A DNA stretch of 21,940 nucleotides from an uncultured Oscillospiraceae bacterium (GCA_900757695.1 CAAEOU010000373.1:1-21940); one strand, 5' to 3'; positions 7,625 through 15,606 are shown, counted from the stretch's first letter. Notes: generated from the letters alone by a model not told the origin. Numbers and translations are program-made.

Positions 7625-7640
7625 ACACCAGATATTGTGT
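7625..7640 (+). promoter_or_regulatory. NrdR-box-like site 1
   Basis: ACACCAGATATTGTGT matches 14 of 16 positions of the NrdR box consensus acaCwAtATaTwGtgt (consensus recalled, not searched). It lies just downstream of the promoter, fitting ATP/dATP-dependent repression of the nrd operon. Confidence 0.65.
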
Positions 7641-7664
7641 TCCGCAAGCGATCAACACAATATC
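7631..7664 (+). repeat. Perfect 11-bp inverted repeat in the nrd leader
   Basis: GATATTGTGTT (7631-7641) and AACACAATATC (7654-7664) around a 12-nt spacer. The arms are halves of the two NrdR-like boxes. As RNA it would form a stem-loop without a T tract, so operator function is more likely than termination. Confidence 0.8.
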
Positions 7665-7670
7665 TTGGTT
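7655..7670 (+). promoter_or_regulatory. NrdR-box-like site 2
   Basis: ACACAATATCTTGGTT matches about 13 of 16 consensus positions. It starts 30 bp after site 1, roughly three helical turns, as is typical for paired NrdR boxes bound on one face of DNA. Confidence 0.6.
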
Positions 7671-7698
7671 ACAAATAAGGAAAAGAAGAGGGAGAACT

Positions 7699-9981
7699 AT
7701 GATTCAAAGCATTATAAAGCGGGACGGCCGTGTGGTGCTCTATGAGCAGGGCAAAATTGTTTCCGCTATTCTGAAATCTCTGGAAGCCAGCAGAGAAGGC
7801 ACTGCTGATGACGCCGCCCGGGTCGCCGGAGCCGTGCAGGCCGATTTGGAGGCCCGCTATCCTTCCGCCTCCCCCAATGTAGAGGCCATTCAGGACGCCG
7901 TTGAGCAGCAGCTTATGAATCACGGCTTCAACGCCACCGCCAAGGCCTATATTCTCTATCGGGCCAACCGCACCCGTGCCCGTGAAGCAAACACGTCTCT
8001 CATGAAGACCATCGATGAGATCACCAACATCGATGCCCGTGCCAGCGACATGAAGCGGGATAACGCCAACATCGACGGCAACACCGCCATGGGCTCCATG
8101 CTCCAGATCGGTGCAGCAGGGGCGAAGGCCTATAACGAAGCATATCTCCTCCGCCCCGAGCATGCCAAGGCATATCGGGAAGGTGACATTCACATTCACG
8201 ACTTTGACTTTTATTCTCTGACCACCACCTGCTGTCAGATTGATATTATCCGGCTGTTCCATGGCGGTTTTTCCACCGGACATGGCTATCTCCGTGAACC
8301 CCAGGGCATTGCAAGCTACGCCGCATTGGCCGCCATCGCCATTCAGTCCAATCAGAATGACCAGCACGGCGGCCAGTCCATTCCGAACTTTGATTACGGC
8401 ATGGCAGAGGGCGTTGCAAAAACCTTCCTTCGCGCCTACCGCCGCTGCCTCACCGAAGCAGTCGAGGACAAGCTGGATCTGGACGATGCCAAGGAAGCCG
8501 TTCAGGAGGCCATCTACGCCGCCGGCGAGGCCACCGGTGAAAACGCCCGCCTCCGCAATGCTCCGGCCTTTGACCGTGCTGTGGCCGCCGCACTGTGCGC
8601 AGGCTTCCAGCTCTCCGGAAAGGACGCTGCCAAGGTCATTGCCCGGGCACGCCGTCGGGCGGAAGAAGCCACAGACCGGGACACCTATCAGGCTATGGAG
8701 GGCTTTGTCCACAACCTCAACACCATGCACTCCCGGGCAGGCGCTCAGACGCCCTTCTCCTCCATTAACTACGGCACTGACACAACCCCTGAAGGCCGCA
8801 TGGTCATCCGCAACATTCTGCTGGCGCTGGATGCCGGCTTGGGTCACGGCGAGACCTGTATCTTCCCCATCCACATCTTTAAGGTGAAGGAAGGGATCAA
8901 CTACAATCCCACAGACCCCAACTATGATCTGTTCCGGCTCAGCTGCAAGGTCAGCGCACGCCGTCTGTTCCCCAACTATGTATTTCTGGACTCCCCCTTT
9001 AACCTCCAATACTACAAGCCCGGCCACCCGGAGACGGAGGTCGCCACCATGGGCTGCCGCACCAGAGTCATGGGCAATGTCTATGATCCCACCCGGCAGA
9101 TTGCCTATTCCCGCGGAAATCTTTCCTTCACCTCAATCAACCTTCCGCGTCTGGCCATTGAGAGCCATGGGGACGAAAAGCTGTTCTATGAAAAGCTTCA
9201 GGCCATGCTGGAGCTGGTCGCCCAGCAGCTGCTGGATCGTTTCGAGATTCAGGCCAGCAAGCACGTCTACAACTACCCCTTCCTGATGGGGCAGGGCGTC
9301 TGGCTGGACTCCGACAAGCTTTCCCTGCAGGACGATCTCCGTGAGGTGCTGAAGCACGGCACCCTCTCCATCGGCTTCATTGGTCTGGCCGAGACCCTCA
9401 CTGCCCTCTATGGTCATCACCACGGCGAAAGCGAGGAAATGCAGCAGAAGGGGCTTAAAATCATCAGCTATATGCGTGATTTCTGCGACAAGAAATCTCA
9501 GGAGCTGACCATGAATTTCACCCTGCTGGCTACCCCCGCCGAAGGTCTTTCCGGCCGCTTTATCCGCATGGACCAGAAGCGCTACGGCAAGATCCCCGGC
9601 GTGACAGACCGGGAATACTATACCAACAGCTTCCACATTCCCGTCTGGTATCCCATTTCCGCCTACGACAAAATCCGGCTGGAAGCGCCCTATCACGCAC
9701 TTTGCAACGCCGGCCATATCAGCTATGTGGAACTGGACGGCGATACTGCCAAGAACGTTGAAGCCTTTGAAACCGTTGTCCGCTGGATGCACGACTGCGG
9801 CATTGGCTATGGCAGCATCAACCACCCCGTCGACCGTGATCCGGTTTGCGGCTATGTGGGCGTCATCGGTGATGTCTGCCCCCGCTGCGGACGCCGTGAA
9901 GGCAAGGAGATCCCCCCGGAGCGTGTTGCTGAGTTGCGGAAAATGTACCCCGAAATGCCCGCATTTCAGGGAATTGAATAA
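7699..9981 (+). CDS. nrdD: Anaerobic (class III) ribonucleoside-triphosphate reductase, large chain lacking the glycyl-radical segment
   Basis: This 760-residue protein reduces ribonucleoside triphosphates in anaerobic deoxynucleotide synthesis. An ATP-cone allosteric domain occupies about residues 1-95. The ten-stranded barrel follows, with C178/C179 (TTTCCQID) and C453 (ATMGCRTRV), the latter the likely thiyl-radical cysteine of the finger loop. The C-terminus has a zinc-ribbon-like C717...C727-P-R-C730; Asp714 sits where a fourth Cys might be. In the family the RxxGY glycyl-radical stretch follows the ribbon in the same chain. Here the protein instead ends with a 30-residue tail and a stop. 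The missing stretch is a separate gene at 10029-10190. The ATG is preceded by GAGGGAGA. The operon is nrdD, radical protein, nrdG, probably under NrdR control. Confidence 0.95.
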   Translation: MIQSIIKRDGRVVLYEQGKIVSAILKSLEASREGTADDAARVAGAVQADLEARYPSASPNVEAIQDAVEQQLMNHGFNATAKAYILYRANRTRAREANTSLMKTIDEITNIDARASDMKRDNANIDGNTAMGSMLQIGAAGAKAYNEAYLLRPEHAKAYREGDIHIHDFDFYSLTTTCCQIDIIRLFHGGFSTGHGYLREPQGIASYAALAAIAIQSNQNDQHGGQSIPNFDYGMAEGVAKTFLRAYRRCLTEAVEDKLDLDDAKEAVQEAIYAAGEATGENARLRNAPAFDRAVAAALCAGFQLSGKDAAKVIARARRRAEEATDRDTYQAMEGFVHNLNTMHSRAGAQTPFSSINYGTDTTPEGRMVIRNILLALDAGLGHGETCIFPIHIFKVKEGINYNPTDPNYDLFRLSCKVSARRLFPNYVFLDSPFNLQYYKPGHPETEVATMGCRTRVMGNVYDPTRQIAYSRGNLSFTSINLPRLAIESHGDEKLFYEKLQAMLELVAQQLLDRFEIQASKHVYNYPFLMGQGVWLDSDKLSLQDDLREVLKHGTLSIGFIGLAETLTALYGHHHGESEEMQQKGLKIISYMRDFCDKKSQELTMNFTLLATPAEGLSGRFIRMDQKRYGKIPGVTDREYYTNSFHIPVWYPISAYDKIRLEAPYHALCNAGHISYVELDGDTAKNVEAFETVVRWMHDCGIGYGSINHPVDRDPVCGYVGVIGDVCPRCGRREGKEIPPERVAELRKMYPEMPAFQGIE

Positions 9982-10025
9982 TGACCCAATACACCATCGA
10001 TATCGCATACTTTAAGGAGGTATGA
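9981..10025 (+). CDS. 14-codon coupling reading frame between nrdD and the radical-domain gene
   Basis: An ATG overlaps the nrdD stop (TAATG) and opens MTQYTIDIAYFKEV, ending in TGA four bases before the ATG of the glycyl-radical gene and in the same frame as it. The AAGGAGG that serves the next gene lies within its last codons. It probably passes ribosomes from nrdD to the radical gene; the peptide itself may have no function. It could also be chance. Confidence 0.4.
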   Translation: MTQYTIDIAYFKEV

Positions 10026-10028
10026 CCT

Positions 10029-10190
10029 ATGAAAACGGAAAACATGCATGTTAAAATGGGCGAAGGCGTTGGCTTTGAGCGCATTCGCCGTATCACCGGC
10101 TATCTGGTTGGCACCATGGACAAGTGGAACGATGCCAAGCGAGCTGAGGAGCGTGACCGGGTCAAGCACGGTCTTTCCACCCATGCTTAA
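10029..10190 (+). CDS. Stand-alone glycyl-radical domain of class III ribonucleotide reductase
   Basis: This 53-residue protein consists almost only of the C-terminal radical segment of NrdD. The core I-R-R-I-T-G24-Y-L-V-G (19-28) contains the glycine expected to carry the radical, followed by MDKWNDAKRAEERDRVKHG, matching the end of full-length clostridial-type NrdD proteins as recalled. It should be activated by NrdG, encoded next, and must dock onto NrdD to generate the thiyl radical. It has its own excellent AAGGAGG eight bases before ATG. It is in a different frame from nrdD, so a single sequencing frameshift would not restore a fusion. Its stop overlaps the nrdG start by eight bases. 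The logic resembles the autonomous glycyl-radical protein GrcA (YfiD) for pyruvate formate-lyase. Confidence 0.92.
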   Translation: MKTENMHVKMGEGVGFERIRRITGYLVGTMDKWNDAKRAEERDRVKHGLSTHA

Positions 10191-10695
10191 TCTGGCCGGC
10201 ATCACCGAGGACAGCATCGTAGACGGTCCGGGCATCCGCACTACCTTTTATGCGCAGGGCTGCCCACACCACTGCCCCGGCTGCCATAACCCGGAGACCT
10301 GGGCCTTTGAAGGGGGTGTTCCCATGGAGGAGACCCGGCTGCTGGAGATCGTTCAGAGCAACCCGCTCTGTCACGGTGTTACCTTTTCCGGCGGCGAGCC
10401 CTTCGCTCAGCCCGAGGGCTTCGCAGCGCTTGCAGCGCTGCTCCACGAAAAGGGCTATGAGGTGGCATCCTACTCCGGCTACACCTTTGAGCAGCTTTTT
10501 ACCGGCACCACGGCACAGAAGCAGCTGCTCTCGCAGCTGGACGTGCTCATTGACGGGCCATTCCTGCTCTCCGAGAAGAGTCTGGAGCTGAACTTCCGAG
10601 GCAGCAGGAATCAGCGAGTTCTTAATGTTCCGGAGAGCCTTCGGGCAGGCAGCCCTGTTCCGGAAACCAGTGACCGCTGGCTGGGGGAATATTGA
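10183..10695 (+). CDS. nrdG: Anaerobic ribonucleoside-triphosphate reductase activating protein
   Basis: This 170-residue radical-SAM enzyme makes the glycyl radical. The [4Fe-4S] motif is C27-x3-C31-x2-C34 (GCPHHCPGCHNPETW). SGGEP (69-73) is the SAM-binding loop, and the N-terminal SIVDGPGIRT matches the family. The ATG at 10183 overlaps the end of the small radical-domain gene (ATGCTTAA) and has no strong ribosome site of its own, so translation is probably coupled. The longer in-frame opening at 10048 was rejected because it adds 45 residues unlike any NrdG and overlaps the radical gene almost fully. It is the last gene of the operon. Confidence 0.95.
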   Translation: MLNLAGITEDSIVDGPGIRTTFYAQGCPHHCPGCHNPETWAFEGGVPMEETRLLEIVQSNPLCHGVTFSGGEPFAQPEGFAALAALLHEKGYEVASYSGYTFEQLFTGTTAQKQLLSQLDVLIDGPFLLSEKSLELNFRGSRNQRVLNVPESLRAGSPVPETSDRWLGEY

Positions 10696-10713
10696 TCTGA
10701 TCCTATACACATC

Positions 10714-10744
10714 AGGCCGGACGTTTGGCGTCCGGCCTTTTTTT
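10714..10744 (+). terminator. Terminator of the nrd operon
   Basis: Perfect 10-bp stem AGGCCGGACG / CGTCCGGCCT (10714-10723, 10729-10738), 5-nt loop, seven T. Confidence 0.93.
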
Positions 10745-10837
10745 CAGAACTGTTATACATTCTCTCGTTTCTGCTCTTTTGCGGGTAACATTTTACACAA
10801 GGTTCTCAAATGGACGCTGTTTTTTCTTCTCTGAGTA

Positions 10838-10846
10838 TGCTAAAAT
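10838..10846 (+). promoter_or_regulatory. Extended -10 promoter of the pyrophosphatase gene
   Basis: TGC-TAAAAT is an extended -10 element; no good -35 lies at standard spacing, as is usual for this promoter class. About 40 nt of leader precede the ribosome site AAGGAG. Confidence 0.55.
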
Positions 10847-10894
10847 ATTCAGACATAATTGTCTTGTCAACACTGCACATGAAGGAGCATATGC

Positions 10895-12535
10895 ATGGAT
10901 GCAATGAGAAAAGTCGGCGTCATCGGCCACCGGAATCCTGACACGGATTCCATTTGTTCCGCCATCGCCTACGCTGATCTGAAAAATAAAATTGGCGAAA
11001 TGAACTGCGAGCCTCTGCGGGCCGGTGCCGTCAATGGCGAAACGGAATATGTGCTGCGGCGATTTGGCGTTTCCGCCCCGGAGCTGTGCCCGGACGTCAG
11101 TGCGCAGGTAAAGGACATCGACATCCGCCCCATGCCCGGCACGGATGGCATGACCACGGTGCGAAAAGCATGGGAAACCATGCGGGATCAGCAGATCTCC
11201 ACCCTGCCCATCACAGACTCCGCCGGGAACCTGATGGGTATCATCACCCTGAAGGATCTGGCCATGGCCAACATGGATATTTCCAGTACAAATTTTCTGT
11301 CTGTATCCCACACCCCCTACCGCAATATCATCGAAACGCTGGGCGGCACACTGATCACCGGCGACCCCGACGGCTGCGTCACCTCCGGCAAGGTGGTAGT
11401 AGGCGCCGCCAGCCCGGAGATCATGGAGGAGATTCTGGAGCCCGGAGATCTGGTACTGGTGGCCAATCGATATGAATCCCAGTATTGCGCCGTTGAAATG
11501 GGCGCCAGCTGTATTGTGGTATGCACCGGCTCCGCCGTACCGAAAACCATTGTTCGGCTGGCCACTGAAAAGGGCTGCACCATCATTTCCACCCCCCACG
11601 ATACCTACCCCGCCTCCTGCATGATCTCCCAGAGCGTCCCCATCTCCTACTATATGCTGCGGAATAATCTGTTGACCTTCCGCACGACGGACTCTGTGGA
11701 ATATGTAAAAGAGGTCATGGGAAAGGTACGCTTTGTCTATTTTCCCGTGCTGGACAGCGAAGGAACGTATGTGGGTGTGATCTCCCGCCGGAACCTCTTA
11801 AATCTTCATCGGAAGCAGCTGATTCTGGTGGATCACAACGAGAAGACCCAGTGCGTTGACGGCTGGGAAGAAGCCGAGATCCTTGAGATCATCGACCATC
11901 ACCGCATCGGTAATCTGGAGACCAGCGGTCCCGTGTACTTCCGCAATCAGCCTGTGGGCTGTACCGCCACAGTCATCTATCAGATGTATCAGGAAGCGGA
12001 CATTGATGTATCTCCCCAGATCGCAGGACTTCTGTTGTCTGCCATTTTGTCCGACACGCTGAAATTCCAGTCCCCTACCTGTACCCCGCTGGATATTCGC
12101 ACAGCCAAAAATCTCTCCGAGATTGCCTCGGTGGATATTGATGAGTTGGCCCACGCCATGTTTGAGGCCGGGGAAAGTCTGGAGGGAAAAACTGCCGAAG
12201 ATATCTTCCAGCAGGACTATAAGATCTTTGTACAGGGCGGACTGCAAATCGGTGTTGGGCAGGGCAGCTTCATCAGCGAGGCCAACTACCAGAAGGCACG
12301 GGACATGGTTTCCCAGTACCTTTCCAACACAAAGCTCGGCGTAGATATGGCCTTCTATATGCTCACCTCCCTGCAGGACCAATCTGCCCGTATTCTCTGT
12401 GCCGGTTCCGGTGCACAGGAGCTTCTGACCCGTGCCTTTCATACGGAGCCAAGCACCGAGGGTGTGCTGCTGCCGGGAGTTGTCTCCCGTAAAAAGCAGT
12501 TTGTGCCGCAGCTGATTCGTGCACTTCAGGAGTAA
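10895..12535 (+). CDS. ppaC: Manganese-dependent family II inorganic pyrophosphatase with CBS-DRTGG insert
   Basis: This 546-residue DHH phosphoesterase hydrolyses pyrophosphate. Metal-site motifs: GHRNPDTDS with H12, D16 and D18; D313-H314-N315-E316; D334-H335-H336 with R337; D387 in LSDTLKF. The DHHA2 domain ends with the substrate-binding SRKKQ (531-535). Between the first DHH segment and the rest lie a CBS domain (about 72-128), a DRTGG domain (about 140-250) and a second CBS domain (about 252-305). This is the regulated subtype, inhibited by AMP/ADP and activated by ATP or diadenosine polyphosphates in characterised relatives. Plain family II enzymes are about 310 residues. AAGGAG lies seven bases before the chosen ATG; an ATG three codons later is possible. 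Monocistronic, between two terminators. Confidence 0.95.
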   Translation: MDAMRKVGVIGHRNPDTDSICSAIAYADLKNKIGEMNCEPLRAGAVNGETEYVLRRFGVSAPELCPDVSAQVKDIDIRPMPGTDGMTTVRKAWETMRDQQISTLPITDSAGNLMGIITLKDLAMANMDISSTNFLSVSHTPYRNIIETLGGTLITGDPDGCVTSGKVVVGAASPEIMEEILEPGDLVLVANRYESQYCAVEMGASCIVVCTGSAVPKTIVRLATEKGCTIISTPHDTYPASCMISQSVPISYYMLRNNLLTFRTTDSVEYVKEVMGKVRFVYFPVLDSEGTYVGVISRRNLLNLHRKQLILVDHNEKTQCVDGWEEAEILEIIDHHRIGNLETSGPVYFRNQPVGCTATVIYQMYQEADIDVSPQIAGLLLSAILSDTLKFQSPTCTPLDIRTAKNLSEIASVDIDELAHAMFEAGESLEGKTAEDIFQQDYKIFVQGGLQIGVGQGSFISEANYQKARDMVSQYLSNTKLGVDMAFYMLTSLQDQSARILCAGSGAQELLTRAFHTEPSTEGVLLPGVVSRKKQFVPQLIRALQE

Positions 12536-12595
12536 TGCGCCGCTTCGGATGCAAATTGTAAATTCCTTGCTATTCCAATATTTTCATGGACGCAA

Positions 12596-12643
12596 CAGCC
12601 TGTATTCTGCCCATTCTATCGGTAGAATGCAGGCTGCTTTTTT
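12596..12643 (+). terminator. Terminator after the pyrophosphatase gene
   Basis: A 13-bp stem CAGCCTGTATTCT / AGAATGCAGGCTG with one G-T wobble (12596-12608, 12624-12636), 15-nt loop and a T run. Confidence 0.88.
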
Positions 12644-12749
12644 GGGGGGCATTTTCTGTTTCAATGCTCATTAACCCGCCAATTTTTACAGTTTTCCCGG
12701 TCCGTTTTGTCATGATTCCGACAAAAATTTTCTGTGTTCTATTTTTATC

Positions 12750-12777
12750 TTGACAATACCCCCCCAACATATATAAT
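12750..12777 (+). promoter_or_regulatory. Promoter of the polyamine transporter operon, with C7 tract in the spacer
   Basis: TTGACA (12750-12755), 16-nt spacer, TATAAT (12772-12777): both hexamers are consensus. The spacer contains seven consecutive C (12759-12765). The remainder of 12644-12749 is AT-rich with no coding signal. Confidence 0.88.
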
Positions 12778-12798
12778 TAATTTTGCCTGAGCTATTTG

Positions 12799-12836
12799 GC
12801 GAGGAATTTCCCCGCTGGACGGCGGGCTATTTTTTT
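12799..12836 (+). promoter_or_regulatory. Terminator-like hairpin and competing hairpin in the pot leader
   Basis: CCCGC (12811-12815) pairs with GCGGG (12822-12826), followed after three bases by T7 (12830-12836), 20 nt before the potA ATG. An upstream GCGAGG (12799-12804) can instead pair with CCCCGC (12810-12815), sharing the left arm. Two mutually exclusive hairpins suggest attenuation; no ligand or leader peptide was identified. Confidence 0.4.
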
Positions 12837-12855
12837 GAAAGAACGGGGGAGGATA

Positions 12856-13983
12856 ATGGCAAAAGAACTCATTCGTCTCCAGAACGTCTCAATGAGCTTT
12901 GACGGGGAGCAGGTTCTCAATTCCATTGATCTTACTATCAATGACAGTGAATTTCTCACATTGCTGGGCCCCAGCGGCTGCGGCAAAACTACCACCCTGC
13001 GCATCATTGGAGGTTTCCAGAAGCCGACGTCTGGGGACGTATTTTTCGATGGAAAGCGGATCAACGATGTTCCGCCATACCGCCGCAAGATCAACACTGT
13101 ATTTCAGAAATACGCACTGTTCCCGCATCTTGATGTCTATGACAACATTGCCTTTGGTCTTCGTGTCTCCAAGCTCAGTGAGGACGAAATCGACCGCAGA
13201 GTATCGGAGATGCTGGAGATCGTCAGTCTGAAGGGCTTCCAAAACCGAAAGGTCACAAGTCTTTCCGGCGGCCAGCAGCAGCGAGTGGCCATCGCCCGTG
13301 CTCTGGTCAACCAGCCCAAGGTTCTGCTTCTGGACGAGCCCCTTGGTGCCCTTGATATGCGGCTCAGGAAAGATATGCAGAATGAGCTCAAACGGATCCA
13401 GCAGGCGCTGGAGATCACCTTTATCTATGTTACCCACGATCAGGAGGAGGCGCTTGCCATGTCCGACACCGTTGTTGTCATGGACAAGGGCAACATTCAG
13501 CAGATCGGCTCCCCTGTGGATATTTATAACGAACCGAAAAACGCCTTCGTGGCGGACTTCATCGGGGAAAGCAATATTCTCGACGGCATTATGCGGAAGG
13601 ATTACCTTGTGGAATTCTTCGGGCATGAATACGCCTGTCTCGACAAGGGCTTCTCGAAAAACGAGCCCGTGGATGTGGTAATCCGTCCGGAGGATATTGA
13701 CATTGTAGCCCCTGCGCCGGGTCTTTTGACCGCAGAGGTCACAAATGTCATCTTCAAAGGCACCTTCTATGACACCTTTGTGGATGTTGCAGGCTTCAAA
13801 TGGCTGATCCAGACCACCGATGTCCACAATGTCGGTGAGAAGATCGGCATCAGTCTCGACCCCGACGCCATCCACATCATGAAAAAGAGCAGCTATTCCG
13901 AGCAGTTTGGTGACTACAGCTCCTATAGCGCAGAGTATGATGAGATGGAAGAAGATCCGGAGGGCGAAGGCGATGAAGAATAA
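12856..13983 (+). CDS. potA: Polyamine ABC transporter ATP-binding protein
   Basis: This 375-residue ATPase energises uptake of spermidine/putrescine-type substrates. Motifs: Walker [10 protein letters not shown] (38-46), Q-loop [10 protein letters not shown] (82-91), signature LSGGQ (136-140), Walker B VLLLDEP (156-162), switch His194 in [10 protein letters not shown]-terminal TOBE-type regulatory domain (about 265-345) contains VVIRPEDI. The last 30 residues are a Tyr/Ser then Asp/Glu-rich tail that looks like a lineage extension. The ATG follows GGGGGAGG; an in-frame TTG at 12796 lies inside the leader hairpin and was rejected. It overlaps potB by 11 bases. PotA and related ATPases (FbpC, CysA) are similar; the PotB/C/D neighbours decide the name. 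Confidence 0.94.
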   Translation: MAKELIRLQNVSMSFDGEQVLNSIDLTINDSEFLTLLGPSGCGKTTTLRIIGGFQKPTSGDVFFDGKRINDVPPYRRKINTVFQKYALFPHLDVYDNIAFGLRVSKLSEDEIDRRVSEMLEIVSLKGFQNRKVTSLSGGQQQRVAIARALVNQPKVLLLDEPLGALDMRLRKDMQNELKRIQQALEITFIYVTHDQEEALAMSDTVVVMDKGNIQQIGSPVDIYNEPKNAFVADFIGESNILDGIMRKDYLVEFFGHEYACLDKGFSKNEPVDVVIRPEDIDIVAPAPGLLTAEVTNVIFKGTFYDTFVDVAGFKWLIQTTDVHNVGEKIGISLDPDAIHIMKKSSYSEQFGDYSSYSAEYDEMEEDPEGEGDEE

Positions 13984-14794
13984 GTTTCTGGCTGGGCCTT
14001 ATCTGGTGTGGATGCTTATTTTCACGCTGGTGCCGCTGGCCATTGTGGTGTATTATGCCTTTACCGACTCTGTGACCGGTGCCTTTACGCTGGCAAACCT
14101 GGGAAGAATGGGAACCTATCTCCCCATTTTCCTCCGTTCCATCGGTCTCGCTGCCATTGCCAGCCTGATCTGTCTGATCATCGGTTATCCGGTTGCCTAC
14201 TGCATTGCCTCCGCCAGTGAAAAGTGGCAGAAGCTGCTTTCCATGCTGGTGATGCTGCCCATGTGCATGAGCTTCCTGCTCCGGACGCTGGCATGGGTCT
14301 CCCTGCTGGACGATACCGGTATTATCAATCAGCTGCTGGGCCATCTTGGCATCGGCCCTCTGCCACTGGTGCGCAACAATGCCGCTGTGATCCTCGGCAT
14401 GGTCTATAACTATCTGCCCTATATGATCACCCCGCTCTACACTGTGATCATGAAGATCGACCCCAAGCTGGAGGAGGCCGCACAGGATCTTGGCTGCTCC
14501 AGTGCACAGGTATTCCGCCGTGTTACCCTGCCGCTGAGTATCCCCGGCATCGTATCCGGCATTACCATGGTCTTTGTACCCGCTGTCTCTACCTTCTATA
14601 TCTCTCAGAAGCTGGGCGGCACCGGCACGGTTCTCATTGGCGATGTGGTCGAAAGCCAGTTCAAGACTGCATACAATCCCAATCTGGGCGCAGCTCTGAG
14701 CCTTGTGCTGATGGTGATGGTGCTCATCTGCATCGGCATTATGAACCACTTCTCCGGTGGTGACTCTGAGGATGAGGGGGTTATCGCACCGTGA
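13973..14794 (+). CDS. potB: Polyamine ABC transporter permease
   Basis: This 273-residue inner-membrane permease has about six hydrophobic segments. The coupling loop reads [27 protein letters not shown], an excellent EAA motif of the PotB/HB type. [14 protein letters not shown] is typical of PotB. The ATG at 13973 lies inside the end of potA (11-base overlap) with GAGGG/GAAGG upstream; a start 22 codons earlier would be buried in potA. Its stop overlaps the potC GTG by four bases. It pairs with PotC to form the channel. Confidence 0.93.
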   Translation: MKNKFLAGPYLVWMLIFTLVPLAIVVYYAFTDSVTGAFTLANLGRMGTYLPIFLRSIGLAAIASLICLIIGYPVAYCIASASEKWQKLLSMLVMLPMCMSFLLRTLAWVSLLDDTGIINQLLGHLGIGPLPLVRNNAAVILGMVYNYLPYMITPLYTVIMKIDPKLEEAAQDLGCSSAQVFRRVTLPLSIPGIVSGITMVFVPAVSTFYISQKLGGTGTVLIGDVVESQFKTAYNPNLGAALSLVLMVMVLICIGIMNHFSGGDSEDEGVIAP

Positions 14795-15606
14795 AAAAGT
14801 TCTGTAAGGTTTTCACCGTTCTGATTTTCCTGTTCCTCTATCTGCCCATGATTGTTTTGGGTGTTGCCTCCTTTAATACCGGCACCGATGTTGCCACATG
14901 GGAGGGCTTTACCCTTGGCCAGTACCTGGCACTGTTTCAGGACCACACACTGCTGCCCCTGCTGGGCAATTCCTTTCTGATTGCCATTGTGGCCGCAGTG
15001 ATCTCTACCGTTCTTGGCACCATGGCCGCTGTTGGCATCCATTCCATGCGCCGCCGCCCCAAGGCGCTCGCTATGACCCTTACCAACATTCCCATGACCA
15101 ACCCGGATATCGTCACCGGTGTTTCCTTGGCACTGCTGTTTGCCTTTGTGGGAACGGTTTTGAAAAAGAATCATGTGATGGGCTTTTCCACACTGCTGAT
15201 CGCCCACATCACCTTCGATATGCCCTATGTGATCCTCTCTGTGATGCCGAAGCTCACGCAAATGGATCCCGACCTGCAGGAAGCCGCACTGGATCTGGGC
15301 TGCAACCCGGTGCAGGCATTCTTTAAGGTCGTCATTCATGAGATTCTGCCGGGCATTATTTCCGGAGCTCTGATGGCATTTACCATGAGCCTGGATGATT
15401 TTGTGATCTCCTACTTTGTCTACGGCCCCAGCTTTGTGACCCTGCCGGTAGAGATCTACAACTACACCAAGAAGCCACTGCAGCCGAAAATCTATGCGCT
15501 GTTTACACTTCTGTTCCTTGTGATCCTGATTCTGATGGTTCTCATGAACTTCCTTCAGCTGCGTGACAGCACACATCGCCCCGAAAACAGAAAGGAGTCT
15601 GTATAA
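14791..15606 (+). CDS. potC: Polyamine ABC transporter permease
   Basis: This 271-residue permease begins with GTG within the potB stop (GTGA, four-base overlap) after a GAGGGGG site. The N-terminal membrane segment is VLIFLFLYLPMIVLGVASF. The coupling loop is QEAALDLGCNPVQAFFKVVIHEILPGI. FTMSLDDFVISYFVYGPSFVTLPVEIY is a typical PotC block. Stop and potD start are adjacent. Confidence 0.94.
   Translation: MKKFCKVFTVLIFLFLYLPMIVLGVASFNTGTDVATWEGFTLGQYLALFQDHTLLPLLGNSFLIAIVAAVISTVLGTMAAVGIHSMRRRPKALAMTLTNIPMTNPDIVTGVSLALLFAFVGTVLKKNHVMGFSTLLIAHITFDMPYVILSVMPKLTQMDPDLQEAALDLGCNPVQAFFKVVIHEILPGIISGALMAFTMSLDDFVISYFVYGPSFVTLPVEIYNYTKKPLQPKIYALFTLLFLVILILMVLMNFLQLRDSTHRPENRKESV

Noticed and set aside
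7669..9027. 452-codon leftward frame opposite nrdD
   Set aside because: Shadow frame created by the GC-rich codon bias of nrdD; composition is Gly/Val-rich with no family match and no ribosome site.
9979..10030. Programmed frameshift or stop read-through joining NrdD to its radical domain
   Set aside because: Joining would need both a frame change and passage of TGA at 10023; no slippery heptamer is visible and the downstream ATG has an excellent ribosome site.
10048..10182. N-terminal extension of NrdG by 45 residues
   Set aside because: The extension overlaps the radical-domain gene and does not resemble NrdG, which begins close to the SIVDGPGIRT block.
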